Shown here one piece after another: positions 10,261-20,722 of a stretch of 64,000 nt of DNA. Positions within the stretch are counted from its first letter, which is position 1, and each line of letters starts with the position of its first letter. A model generated the notes under the pieces. It ran no database searches and was not told where the DNA came from. It worked only from the letters and a program-made list of their open reading frames with translations. Where the stretch lies: positions 233,731,127-233,795,126 of the forward strand of contig OV884056.1 in the NCBI GenBank assembly GCA_930367215.1. The letters are read 5' to 3'. Made by a program: the position numbers and the translations under genes. This DNA comes from Pollenia angustigena. Its lineage: Eukaryota; Arthropoda; Insecta; Diptera; Polleniidae.

Positions 10261-11372
10261 GTGCGATTAGGCTTGCCAACCGTACTTTATAATAAATTAT
10301 TGTACGTTATTTCGAGTAATTGTACTCTATACTTTATGAGAAAAATAAAGTACGCAAAAATACTTCATTTCGCATGATTAGATTTATCTAGAATTCAGGT
10401 TATATTAGTCAGGGTTTTATTAGTCATTAAATTATAATACCTATTGTACAAGTTTTTTTTTAGAAAAACTAAAGAACAACTAATTAATATTAGTCAGGGC
10501 CATTTGTTGATGTTTTTTATATTGGCAGGACGATTTTTCGAAAAAAATAATCTAACAGTACTATTTCACTTGTTTGTTTTGTTTGAGTACAATAACTTCC
10601 TGTTTTTAAATAACGAGTGCAAAACTCCTTCAAATTACTGCCTGCTTCTAGATCGCGAGCACAAAAATGACTCGTTTAACTAACATTTAAAACAAAATTT
10701 GCATTCCTTAAGGGGGCTCCCATACAAAATGTTTAATACAGACTAGAAATATATTGAAGAAAAAGTATCATAACGTATCAAGGAGTCGCCTTAACAATTT
10801 CTCGAGAGATACTTGCCCCTTATCAACACTTCTTCAGGGGGCTCCCATACAAATATTGCGTTTTATGAAATTTTTAAATTAATTAAAATTTTTCGACTTT
10901 TGCGAATAAAATTAAAAGTTGTTAACAGATTTTAATCATTTATAGCTTGTTTTGTCTGAAGCTTTGTTTTTTATATGTCTGTAAAAATTAGAAGCTAAAA
11001 AAAATTATGTTTCTAAAACGACTGCGCATGTTAGATTTAACGTTTAAAGGAAATTTTATTGCGGATTTTCGTTTTTTTTTAAATAATTTCAATAAACTGA
11101 AACGTTTTTGAACGGGTATTGGATTCAGCGTTCCCGAATTAGGTTAAAGCGCCAGTTGCCCGGCTTGTCTCAAAAAAAGTGTCAAATTCTAGCACAGTGT
11201 AATTGTTTAATAAAACTTGCGAAAAGCAATAAAAAAAACGTTTTTAAATACAACGATAAAAACAAATATGTAATTGTACTTTATATTTATACTCTGTACT
11301 TTTTTTTCTTAACCTTTAATAACAAATGTACTTTAATTGCGACAAAAAAAGTTGGGAACCCTAAGTGCGATA
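10261..11372. mobile_element. Decayed inverted-repeat element with TTAGG(G/C)TTGCCAAC ends
   Basis: The left side near 10266 reads GATTAGGCTTGCCAACCGTACTTT. The right side near 11350-11370 reads GTTGGGAACCCTAAGTGCG, its approximate inverse. GTACTTTAT-type words follow each end inwards. The centre (about 10705-11110) is a fragment of the interior of the TAGACTGGTCGC-family foldback: it shares GGGGGCTCCCATACAAA, GACTAGAAATATATTGAAGA and AAACGACTGCGCAT with 24480-24930. The small frames at 10444-10683 and 11108-11407 show no domain and are not called. Confidence 0.4.
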
Positions 11373-11705
11373 TATTAAATACCAAATGCATATTAATAAA
11401 ATATTGAAAAACACTTTAAATTTGACATTGAAAAGAAACAAACGAATGTAAACACTTGAGTAAATTGTTTCAAAATTTGGAAATAAAAATTTTTTTGTAT
11501 TAACAGATCAGCTAAATAACTTCTAGTGTGAGAATTTCTTGCTTAATTGGTACACACAGAAAAAAACAAGTTAAAAACGTAGAAAACAAGGTTGATTTAA
11601 AAATTTTCGGTGGTGATTTTGCTTCATACGTTTTTCATGTTAATTCAACCTGAGTTAACAATAACTTTCGAACAACATTTTTTTCTTTTAAAATACATAT
11701 GGCTC

Positions 11706-11942
11706 ATTTGCTGCAAGACCGGCATAACTCAAAAAATTAAATTTTGGAGTTAAAGATGCAGAATTGTTCGCTTTGTTTTTCTTTATATTGTGTATTAAAT
11801 TCATCTTTATATCTTTTATACTTTCCCAGTTTGAAGAGAATGTGTCTTCTTTTTTTCTAAGTAGTTAGAGCAAATCAAAAACTTTAAATGCGTTTATCTC
11901 GAAATGGAGTTTTTTGAGTTATGCCGGTCTTGCAGCAAATGA
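11706..11942. mobile_element. Short MITE with about 32-bp TIRs
   Basis: ATTTGCTGCAAGACCGGCAT (from 11710) and its inverse ATGCCGGTCTTGCAGCAAAT (ending near 11941) continue inwards as ACTCAAAAAA / TTTTTTGAGT. The interior is about 170 bp of AT-rich DNA with no frame. TSD not evident. The GAGTTAACAA and TTCATGTTAATT words outside suggest it sits in another repeat. Confidence 0.6.
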
Positions 11943-12340
11943 TCGAAATGTAACTATAGTTCATGTTAATTTAACATTGCAGTAAAGTTAGAGCAAAATG
12001 ACATTTATATTGAAATAACAACCCGAGTCACGTTGAATGAAAGTTATTTCAAGTTGAAACTACGTGAATTTCATGTAGAATCAAATTGGTTTGAGTGTGA
12101 TATAACAGTGTGAAGAGCTTCAAAAACAACATATGCATTTAATTAAAAATCCCTAAATATGGTTTTCGTCATCATTCTACTTTAAAAACTTGATGTACTA
12201 TATAGCTAAATAATTTTAATAAAAAGAATACGGGAATTGTCTTCTTTTTATAACATATTTTAAACATTAAATAAACAAATTTACATACTTATGTATGTAT
12301 GCATGTTAATTTAACAAGACAAACTTTTGATTTTAATACA
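11943..12340. other. AT-rich spacer, no gene seen
   Basis: Nothing coding. TATGTATGTATGCATG-type simple repeat near 12288-12304. Confidence 0.5.
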
Positions 12341-12348
12341 GTAATTTT

Positions 12349-13290
12349 GACTTAGCTGCACAATCTCCTTTGCACGATTTTTTGTGCAGGTAAATCAAAA
12401 ATGCAGCTATCTTAAATGTATTTAGCTGCCTTAATGTACAGGTACGCAATTGTGGTTACCTGCATAAAAGTGCAGCTAAAGTAAAGTGTTTGAAAGAGAA
12501 GTTACAACGTTTTTATTAATAAAATGATAATAACAATGACGTTCAAACAACCTGTAGTCATTTGTTTTGCATTTTTATAATAAACGAGATAGCCAAATTG
12601 ATAACAATAAAGTGTGGAACAGAAAAGTCACTGCAGTACAACGTTAACAATAGCGCTGCAAGCTGTCAAAAGCTAAAAATTCGAAATTTTGAACTTTGTT
12701 GCGCTACAGAGCATTCGTCAGCTTCAAATACTACAACAACTACTTTATTCTGTTCCAGACCTAAGATTTGCTATTCCTTTCATATAATCGTAGCAAAGTT
12801 GCTGTAACCACAACCCATATGCATAAATGTAGGTACATTTAAACAAAATAAATAAAATAAAATTGATTGCGATTTTTGTTTTTATAAACAACTTAAATTG
12901 GATATTTGTGTGAAAAAGTGTCCACCATATTTTTTCATGTGCGCAGCTAACTTTGATGTTTTATATGAAAATATTTTAAAGCTGCCCAAAAATATGAAAA
13001 ATGTGCAGGTATACAAAATGCACGTAAACAAGGATTATGAAGAATAATTACAGAAAATATGTATTTTGGGCAGTTAAGACAAAGCGCAGCAAGCTTAAAT
13101 TATTTGTATGAAAATAATTTTAAAATGCCAAAAATTTTGGGTACTTATCTTAAATGTGCAGGTAAAGAAAGTGCACTTAAAAAAGGAATTTGTATGGGAT
13201 TATAAAGAATAATGCAAAAAATGATCAATTTTGTGCAGTTAAGTCAAAAGTGCACGTAAATAAAAGGCAGCTAAGGCGATTCTATTCTGA
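12349..13290. mobile_element. Candidate pogo-like non-autonomous element
   Basis: The left end ACAGTAATTTTGACTTAGCTGC (from about 12340) follows TA. The right end, read on the minus strand from 13290, is CAGAATAGAATCGCCTTAGCTGC. Both share the CAG start and the TTAGCTGC block typical of pogo termini. The interior carries many GTGCAGGTAA / GTGCACGTAA / GCAGCTAA words (12380-12480 and 12940-13260), including a loose tandem duplication of about 170 bp at 12990-13250. No transposase; the 81-codon frame at 12562-12807 shows no domain. The right TA duplication is missing. Confidence 0.42.
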
Positions 13291-13854
13291 CGGGTGCAAC
13301 ATTTAAACGCTTTAAACGTTTTTTACTAATAGAAAGAAACACATTTGCAATTAAGTTATTTCTAGAAGGCGTAACATTTTTTTTATACTATTGTTATCTA
13401 TTTACAAGAGTTGATATGAAACGATCAAATAGCCGCGAGAGAGCTTTAAAGTGCATGACGGGTGCAACCAAATTGGCCAACTTTCATAAGATCATACCAC
13501 AAAAACACAAAACTCTGTTAATTTTTAATCTTTTATTGTATTATTCTTTTTTATTGTGAAAGATGAGATATCAGATTATAATTATCAAATCAAACATCGT
13601 AGAGAAATATAATCCAATAATAAGAAATTTGCTCTTTAAGCCATGACGGGTGCAACATGCAATGAATTTTCTGTTCGCGCCAAAACTATGAATCTTAATG
13701 CTTCGAAGTGCACAACAAATTTATATTTAAGCTTACGTCTTAAAAGAATTATATTATTATAAAAAATAGATATTTCACTTCAAATTGGCATCAAAAAAGT
13801 ACAAATAGTGTGATTTGAAAATTGATGTTAAAATATGTCTAGAATAGAATCGCC
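13275..13854. repeat. Inverted GGCGATTCTATTCT pair enclosing three GACGGGTGCAAC words
   Basis: GGCGATTCTATTCT at 13275 is exactly inverted at 13841-13854. Between them GACGGGTGCAAC occurs three times in direct orientation (13289-13300, 13457-13468, 13645-13656), spaced 168 and 188 bp apart. This is either a separate TIR element of 580 bp overlapping the pogo-like end, or DNA between two outward-facing element ends. No coding capacity. Confidence 0.45.
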
Positions 13855-14370
13855 CTTTATGGATTCAATATTGAACAATGTTATTTTAACAGTGAATAAT
13901 ATTAAATAAACGTGATTTAAGGTTATTATAATATTTTTCATTTAAAATTAATATGAAATAATGATAAATTTAAATAAAGGGCATACTTTTGCAGAAATTT
14001 ACTATGATTCTCCATCAACATTTCTCCATGTTAATTTTACATTGGTATATTTTTAAAAAAAACCTTAAAGGCAATTGTTAAAAATAAAATATATAAAAAT
14101 GTAACAAACTGATCATAAGAAAATAAACACACACACACACACAAGCAAAAGCAAAAACTTACGCAAAAAAATAGCGCTAAACAAAATATCATTCTTTCCA
14201 TTTTTCTGTTTTTTCAAGGGACCGACAGCTTATTAGGAATTATCGGGAATAACGATTTATTGGGGTAGAAATTATCGGGATTTGACTATATATGTTTTTC
14301 CTCTTTCAGCACATATTTATGACAAATATTCACTGAGTTACAAGCCATTGGATTTCATTTTTTTTTTTAT
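13855..14370. other. AT-rich spacer, no gene seen
   Basis: No coding signal. A short (CA)n tract lies at about 14126-14143. Confidence 0.5.
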
Positions 14371-15075
14371 TATACCCTCCACCACAATAAGTTGTAAAGA
14401 GGGTATACTAAGTTCGTCATTCCGTGTGAAACTTTTCTATTATTCATCTCAGACCCCATAAAGTATATATATTCTGGGTCCTTGAGTAATTCTTAGTCGA
14501 TTTAGCAATGTCCGTCTGTGGGTCCGTCTGCCCGTCTGTTGAAAACACGCTCACTTTCGAAAAACTCAAAAAAAATAAACGAACTTGGTGTAAAATTGTA
14601 TCCTGGCTACGCCCATGTATTCGTGTATTTTCATCGGGAGTTTGTATGCCTGCAAAAAGTTATCCATTTGCATTGCGTATAAGGTGGTTAAATTTACGTT
14701 AAAAGATTTGATTTTCCGAAGTGAAGCTAAAGAAAAGGTTTTAAAAAATTTTGCCCGCCGCCCTAGATTTTATCCTGGCTACGCCCATGTATTCGTGTAC
14801 TGTCATCGGGAATATGTATGCCTGCAAAATATCATCTATTTTCATTGAGTAAAAGGCGGTCAAAAAAGCATTTTACCAAAAAAAAAAAAAAAAAAAAAAT
14901 TGCCCCCACCCCCTAGATTTTATCCTAGCTACGCCCATGCATTCTTGTATTGTCATCGGGAATATGTATGCCTGCAAAGTTTCATCCATTTGCATTGAGT
15001 ATAAGGCGGTTAAATTAACGTTACAAGATTTAATTTTCCGAAGTGAAGCTAAAGAAAAGGTTTTAATAAAAATAA
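14371..15075 (+). repeat. mini-me-like head followed by three tandem units
   Basis: The head at 14378-14560 has TATACCCTCCACCACAATAAG, GAGGGTATACTAAG, ATTCTTAGTCGATTTAGCAATG and a GTCCGTCTGTGGG-type tract. It is followed by about three diverged direct repeats of 153-172 bp, starting near 14600, 14772 and 14925, each with GGCTACGCCCATGTATTC and GGGAATATGTATGCCTGC. An internal minisatellite after the conserved head is a known feature of DINE-1/Helentron-like elements. The frames at 14508-14848 are translations of these units. Confidence 0.65.
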
Positions 15076-15348
15076 AAATTATTTTTCTCTCTAAAATTCG
15101 ATACGAATTTTAACTCTTTTTTTTTTGTTTTTGAAATTAGTTAACTTTTAAAAAAATTATAATCCTATTTCTGCGGCCTTTATTATTAAATATTATACTT
15201 TAAAAAATTAATCAAGCTTAAGGTCGCTTTTTATGAAATTAATTAAAATAAATAGAAACAGCGAATTATTTCTGCCAAAAGTTACTTTATATTATATTCA
15301 ACATTTTTCATTTTTCGAATTTATTCTATGAGCTAAATTTCAGTTATG
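15076..15348. other. AT-rich spacer
   Basis: No gene or clear repeat structure. The phrase AATCAAGCTTAAGGTCGCTTTTTATG resembles one arm of the hairpin at 48685-48925. Confidence 0.4.
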
Positions 15349-15350
15349 TA

Positions 15351-16138
15351 CAGGTATCCCTTGATTTACACGGTACTTCATTTACGCGATTTAGATATAA
15401 CACGGATAAATAATAGTAACCTTTTTTTAAATTACGCGCTTATTTTGCGCGGTTTAAATAAAACACGCTCAAAAAATTATAAAAATCTTTATTTTACGGG
15501 AATTGCAGCACTGTGATTCAAGAAATTTCATCAACTGTGTACTAAAATAGATCTGCACAAGTGCATACTGACATATTTTACAAAAATTAAAAGATTTTTT
15601 TTTCAACGTACCTAAAATTTTTTGCATTAAAAATTTTAAATTTACTGCTTAATGCAAATTTTTACAGGTTACTGCAATTTTTTTCAGTAACCTGAACATT
15701 TTTTATATTTTTTCAGAAACCAGTAAAATTTTATTGGGTTTTAGTCAATTCGCCCTGGTTTAGTTTGTTTTTGACTATTTTACAATTGACATACATAATT
15801 TTCTTATATTTTTGATTTTAAATATTTAAATGTGTTTCAATGTTTTTTTTTTTTGTTCTCTTTTAATTCAAATGTTTTACAAAAATATAATAACAAAGCT
15901 TTATACATATCATTTAATTTAAAATAACATTTTAATTCTATATGATTTTGATTAGCGCGGTTTTTATGCCCAAAAATTAAATTTTGTATGCATCGCATGT
16001 CTTGATTTACACGATATATTAAATTTCTGGTCCCATAAACGGAATTTGTAACAGTCCTGAACTTTGTTTTACACATTACATTTGATTTACATGTGCGTTC
16101 TTCGGTCCCAACAGACCGCGTAAATCGAGGGTTACCTG
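15351..16138. mobile_element. Tc1/mariner- or pogo-type MITE, 25-bp TIRs, TA TSD
   Basis: The left end CAGGTATCCCTTGATTTACA (15351) and right end inverse CAGGTAACCCTCGATTTACG (ending 16138) are flanked by TA at 15349-15350 and 16139-16140. The inner ends share CACGG/CGCGG and GATTTACACG words that recur inside. No transposase frame; the 15837-16076 minus frame lies in the repeat. Fragments of the same family appear reversed at 48347-48413 and forward at 52325-52470. TA duplication and CAG-type ends fit pogo/Tigger or a related mariner group. Confidence 0.7.
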
Positions 16139-16140
16139 TA

Positions 16141-16640
16141 TTTTATAAAGCTTTTTTGTAATATTTCTATTCCTTCAATTTTTAAAGTATCACTATCCAG
16201 TGTGACACAAAGAATGCTGACGAAGTCTGTAGCGGGCCAGAAAATGCATTACATTCTGCTGGTGTCTAATAATTATAAAATTTCTCTGTACACATACAAT
16301 ATATGTACCTCATTGCTGTCCAAAGGAAGGCTAAGGTAAAATGTAAAAGGAAAATACATTATAATAGTCTGGTAGTGTATAAAGTCATTTATGAAAAATT
16401 GAAGGTATAGAATTAATTAAAATATTTTTATTTTCGATTTCCGTTGGAAATCATCTTATGGAAGATTTTTCTCAGCCTTTAAAGATAACACAGGTCAACA
16501 GCAAAAAAGGGCTTGAATAACCAATAATAGATTTGATGCGTCATGGCTACCAAAGTAATTAAAATTGTCAATATTTTGAGACATTTCTCCACTTATGTTG
16601 TCAGAACTCAAAAACAATTTGTACGATTTTTTTTACAATA
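16141..16640. other. Unassigned spacer
   Basis: No recognisable domain or repeat boundary. It may include further decayed sequence of the element relic that begins at about 16640. Confidence 0.4.
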
Positions 16641-16956
16641 AATTGCGATGTCTGCTGATGGGTTTACACTTGCAGTTCGACCATCACAATAAATAAATTA
16701 TGCTCAAGATGGCGATCCAAGCTGTAGTCAAGTGCTTTTATCTTCACCAGAACAACCAACCTCAAGTATGTGCTACCAATCAAAGAGATTTCATTATAAA
16801 TAAACTAAAGTTTCGCATTACCGTACTCAAAAAGAAGGCTTACTTCATTATTTTGTTGAAGAGGATGATTTTGTTTAATGTACAGATATTTCTGATTTGA
16901 TGACGGCTATGAGCTTACAGAGATACGATTCAAATGAATGGCGTTTATTTATCGGC
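16640..16956 (+). pseudogene. N-side relic of an unclassified repeat-associated gene family
   Basis: Degenerate coding. The clearest block is DLMTAMSLQRYDSNEWRLFI at about 16890-16950, preceded by HYFVEEDDFV and SKRFHYK pieces in shifted frames. I remember an arthropod/cnidarian multi-copy family of uncharacterised proteins with the same order: an EDLVFC-type motif, then NDVxGL, then EWRLFIDSSK. Function unknown to me and probably transposon-borne. Coding stops abruptly at IGGAK where CCCCA-rich foldback sequence starts, and the family order resumes at 27181, so this is probably one copy split by the 10-kb insertion block. Confidence 0.6.
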
Positions 16957-17426
16957 GGTGCGAAAATGACCCCAGGAAATATGGCCCCAAAAAGAAAACG
17001 AACAATGGCCCCAAAATTTTACATGAGACACAACAACACGTAATTTTGGGGCATTTTTTTATTTATTTTTTTTGGTATTTTTAATTTTTCCCTTGCTGTT
17101 TTTTTGCATTTTAAGTGGAGTGAAAAATGACCCCAATAATCAAGATTTTACTTTGGGGCTATTTTTCATTAACTAATATAAAATGCAAATATTAAGAAAT
17201 GAAAAATTACCCCAATAAATTGTATGCAATTTTATGTAAAAATTTCTAGGGATAGAACCAAAAACTCGAATTCCATTACCAAAGTGGAGAAAATTCTTGC
17301 AGAGGTGCTTTAGTTAGCGAAGCCGGTGTTTGTTATGACATAGGGGAAAAAATCATTGCGTCCGGCCGAAGCAATTTTTAAAACCAAAACTGTATAATTT
17401 TTCGGATTTTGAAATAGGAATTTTTA
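16957..17426. mobile_element. Diverged foldback module (GGCCCCAAAA type), left side
   Basis: Repeated words ATGACCCCA, ATGGCCCCAAAA and GGGGCATTTTT run from 16965 to about 17220. They are followed at 17285-17392 by one reversed 82-bp unit (TTAGTTAGCGAAGCCGGTGT ... GTCCGGCCGAAG). The probable other end lies at 22630-22729 in inverted orientation (GGAGCCATATTTCGCAGCG), so an older foldback appears to enclose FB1, FB2 and the Transib remnant. Confidence 0.5.
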
Positions 17427-18903
17427 GGCTGTAGGAAATATCGCCCAAAGAAAAATCGCCCAAAAAAAAAAAATGAAAAATCGCCCAAAAAAATTGCATG
17501 TAAAATTGGGCCTGATTTCATATGAAAAATGGCCCAAAATTTTTGGGCTATTTATCGTTATTGTTGGGTGATTTTTCGTTTTTTAAATTTCATAATGAAA
17601 AATCACCCAAAAATGTTGTATGAAAAATGTCCCAAAAAAATGGGCTATTTTTAAAATTCTACCATAATCTTACATAGCAGAGAAAACCATGTTTTATTAT
17701 GGTTGCAAACAACAAAACTATTTTTCAAGAAACTAATTTAACCATTATATGGTTGTCGGCGACAATGATTTGGTTAAACTAAACATAATATCGGTAGAAT
17801 TTTTTTAAAAATGGTTTTGTAGCTTTTTTCTCTGGGTGTATATTAAATATATACATATATATCGAAAATAAGGATTTTCTCTTCTATGGTATAACAAATA
17901 CTGGCTTCGCTAACTAAAGCTTCTCTGTATCGCCGGCCTTCGGCCGGGCGCAAGGATTTTCTCCTCTATGGTATAACAAAGACCGGCTTCGCTAACTAAA
18001 GCTTCTCTGTATAGCCAGCCTTCGGCCGGGCGCAAGGATTTTATCCTCTATGGTATAACAAACACCGGCTTCGCTAACTAAAGCTTCTCTGCGTAGTCGG
18101 CCTTGTTCGGAAACAAGGCAGTTTTTCGAAGCTTTACTTAGCGAAACCGGTTTTTGTTAGACCATAAAGGAGAAAATACTTGCGCCCGGCCGAAGGCCGG
18201 CTATACAGAGAAGCTTTAGTTAGCGAAGCCGGTCTTTGTTATACCATAGAGGAGAAAATCGTTGCGCCCGGCCGAAGGCCGGCTATACAGAGAAGCTTTA
18301 GTTAGCGAAGCCAGTATTTGTTATACCATAGAAGATGAAATCCTTATTTTGGATATATATTTAATATATACACCCGGAGTAAAAGCTATAAAAATATTTT
18401 ATCCATATTATGTTTAATTTAACCAAATCATTGTCACCGACAACCATATTATGGTTAAGTAAGTATCTTCAAAAAAATCACTTGAAATTTTAACGGTATT
18501 TTAAAAAAAAATTTACACATTTTTGATTATAAGTTAAGTTGCGGACGTTGCAAAGTGTCATAACGTCCTCGTCCTCGTCTTCGATGGACATTATGACACT
18601 TTAAAAGTGTCCAAGGACACTACGACACTGGACGTTATGACATGTCACCTAAATTTATATGAATAATAAACACTTTATTGCAAATTTAATAATTTTTTTT
18701 TATATTTTTTTGGGAAAAAATTCGTTTATGCTTTTTGGGTCATTTTTCATTTTCTTTTTGGGCCCTTCTTCGTTTTTTTTGGGCAAAATTTCATATTTAC
18801 CTTTTTGGGTCATTTTTCATGTTCGCTTGGGCGATTCTTCATTTGGGCGATTTTTCATTTTTTTTTTTGGGCCATTTTTCTTTGGGCGATATTTCCTACA
18901 GCC
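17427..18903. mobile_element. Foldback element FB1, complete, 9-bp TSD
   Basis: Starts GGCTGTAGGAAATATCGCCC (17427) and ends with its inverse GGGCGATATTTCCTACAGCC (18903). The 9-bp GAATTTTTA occurs on both sides (17418-17426 and 18904-18912). From each end inwards: a CCCAAA/TTTGGG-rich zone, a GTCATAACGTCC zone (clear on the right at 18540-18650), an AACCATATTATGGTTG zone, then 82-bp units that face each other around a centre near 18115. No protein is encoded; the frames at 18659-18920 translate the TTTGGGC repeats. Long inverted repeats built of short repeats and a 9-bp duplication are the hallmarks of Drosophila FB elements. Confidence 0.82.
17866..18342. repeat. 82-bp unit arrays, three forward and three reversed (FB1 core)
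   Basis: Each unit contains GGCGCAAGGATTTTCTCCTC, TATGGTATAACAAA, CCGGCTTCGCTAACTAAAGC and the hairpin CCGGCCTTCGGCCGG. Forward units occupy about 17866-18110 and reversed units 18121-18342, with CCTTGTTCGGAAACAAGG at the turn. The units are unusually G+C-rich for this window. Confidence 0.8.
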
Positions 18904-18950
18904 GAATTTTTAATTTGTGATTTTAAGTTTCGAGCATATGAACACAACAT

Positions 18951-19090
18951 TTTTAATATTTTTTTTTTTCCTTAAGCTTATCGCGCGCAGCTCTACGCTT
19001 GTCTGCAGGAGACCCGTCTCTGGGGTAAATCGAACCCGCAACCCACACACTGATAGACTATCTCACTACCAACTAGCCAACCTAGGCACT
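18951..19090 (-). repeat. tRNA-derived SINE, minus strand, between FB1 and FB2
   Basis: Minus-strand head 19090-19015 shows an A-box-like GGCTAGTTGGTAGTGAG and a B-box GGTTCGATTTA. The tail continues through AGAGACGGGTCTCCTGC and ends in an A-run (plus-strand T-run at 18951-18971). The head resembles those at 8793-8862 and 36404-36469 but the body differs, so it is a related but separate subfamily. Confidence 0.6.
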
Positions 19091-19651
19091 CAAACAAACT
19101 TTCTTTCTGTATTTTGGGGTTAAAATTGGCTGTAGGAAATATCGCCCAAAGAAAAAAGGCCCAAAAAAATTGCCCAAATGAAGAATTGCCCAAAAGAACA
19201 TGAAAAATGACCCAAAAAGCTATATATGAAATTTTGCCCAAAAAAAACGAAAAAGGGCCCAAAATAAAAATGAAAAATTACCCAAAAAGAAAAAAATAAT
19301 TTTTTCCCAAAAAAAAATTTTAAAATTAGCCAATTTGCAAAACAGTGTTTATTATTCATATAAATTTAGTAACATACAAATGTAAGTTTTATGTAAAAAA
19401 CTGCATTGTTTATTTGAGCATTTGAGCCCTCCGCCAAACTTTGTGCACTAGTTATAGTTATAATCAATTACGCAAAACAGAATATAAATTTTTGCAAGGT
19501 GGCATGTCATAAAGTCCAGTGTCGTAATGTCCATGGACACTGTGACACTTTTGAAAACGTCATAACGTCCGTGGGCATTTTGTCATTTTTAAAAATGTCA
19601 TAAGGTCCATAATTACTAAAGATGTTTAATACAAAAAAAGATCTACATACA

Positions 19652-19792
19652 CGCAGAGAAAAACCACACAACCAACAAAACTATTTTTAAAGCTACTTAT
19701 TTTACCATAATATGGTTGTCGGTGACAATGATATGGTTAAATTAAACATTTAAAAATGGTTTTGTTGTTTTTTTCTCTGCGTGCATATATTA
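19652..19792. mobile_element. Short element ending CACGCAGAGAAAAA inside FB2
   Basis: CACGCAGAGAAAAACCACAC (left) pairs with TTTTTTTCTCTGCGTG (right), flanked by CATA on each side. The interior has TACCATAATATGGTTGTCGG and GACAATGATATGGTTAAA. The same module occurs at 17680-17830 and inverted at 18370-18480 in FB1, so it has either become part of the foldback or was captured by it. Confidence 0.5.
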
Positions 19793-19804
19793 AACATATA
19801 ACGA

Positions 19805-20375
19805 AAACACAATTGGGCGCAAGGATTTTCTCCCTTATGGTGTAACAAATACCGGCAGCGCTTACTAAAGTGTCTCGGCATAGCCGGCCTTCGGCCAGGC
19901 GCAGGTATTTTCTACTCTATGGTATAACAAAAACCGGCTTCGCTAGCTAAAGCTTCTCTGCATAGACGGCCTTCGGCCGGGCGCAAGGATTTTCTCATCT
20001 ATGTTATAACAAAGACCGGCTTCGCTAACTAAAGCTTCTCTGCGCAGACGTCCTTTGCGCGGGCGCAAGGATTTTTTCCTTTATGGTATAACAAGTACAG
20101 GTTTCGCTAAGTAAAGCTTCTAAAATCTGCGTTGTTTCCGAACGAAGGGCGACTTTGCAGATAAGCTTTAGTTATCGAAGCCAGTATTTGTTGTACCATA
20201 GAGGAGAAAATCCTTGCGCCTGGCCGAAGGCCGGCTGGGCAGAGAAGCTTTAGTTAGCGAAGCCGGTTTTTGTTATACCACAGAGGAGAAAATCCTTGAC
20301 CCCGGTCGAAGGCCGGCTGTGCAGAGAAGCTTTAGTTAGCGAAGCCGGTATTTGTTTTTATCAAAGAGGAGATGC
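19805..20375. repeat. 82-bp unit arrays, forward then reversed (FB2 core)
   Basis: About 3.5 forward units then about 2.7 reversed units, turning near 20130. They contain the same CTTCGGCC hairpin and GCTTCGCTAACTAAAGCTTC words as the FB1 core. Confidence 0.78.
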
Positions 20376-20722
20376 ATTCCAGTTTGTAATCTATGCTTTC
20401 GAGTTTTCCCACGGACACTATGACACTGGACGCTATGACATGCCACCTTTTTGCAATATGTCCCGTTATTTTTATAAATAACATTTAGGAATTCGTCGAG
20501 TAATAATGAATGATTTAGACAAATGGTATGCCCGAAAAAATGGGCTATTTTTCATATAATATTTAAAAAACGAAAAATCACCCAATAGTAACGAAAAATA
20601 GCCCAACAATTTTGGGTCACTTTTCATATGAATTCAGGCCCAATTTTACATGGAATTTTTTTGGGCGATTTTTCATTAATTTTTTTGGGCCATTTTTTTT
20701 TTGGGCGATTTTTCCTACAGCC

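Larger units (their letters stand above)
19128..20722. mobile_element. Foldback element FB2, right end hit by Transib insertion
   Basis: Starts GGCTGTAGGAAATATCGCCC at 19128 and ends CCTACAGCC at 20722. Same module order as FB1: CCCAAA zone 19140-19345, GTCATAACGTCC zone 19500-19620, AACCATATTATGGTTG zone 19650-19800, 82-bp units forward 19805-20110 and reversed 20145-20375, then the inverted outer modules. The Transib remnant sits in its last five bases. The flank beyond that insertion (GTTAATTTT, 22630) resembles the left flank GTTAAAATT (19119-19127) at 7 of 9 positions, a possible decayed 9-bp TSD. Confidence 0.75.

Noticed and set aside
18659..19359. Several Phe/Gly-rich frames on both strands that look like membrane segments
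   Set aside because: They are translations of TTTGGGC/GCCCAAA repeats in the foldback elements, and occur in inverted pairs.
17866..20375. CRISPR-like arrangement of repeated units
   Set aside because: Units are about 82 bp, contiguous, have no unique spacers and occur in facing orientation; the context is an insect genome.
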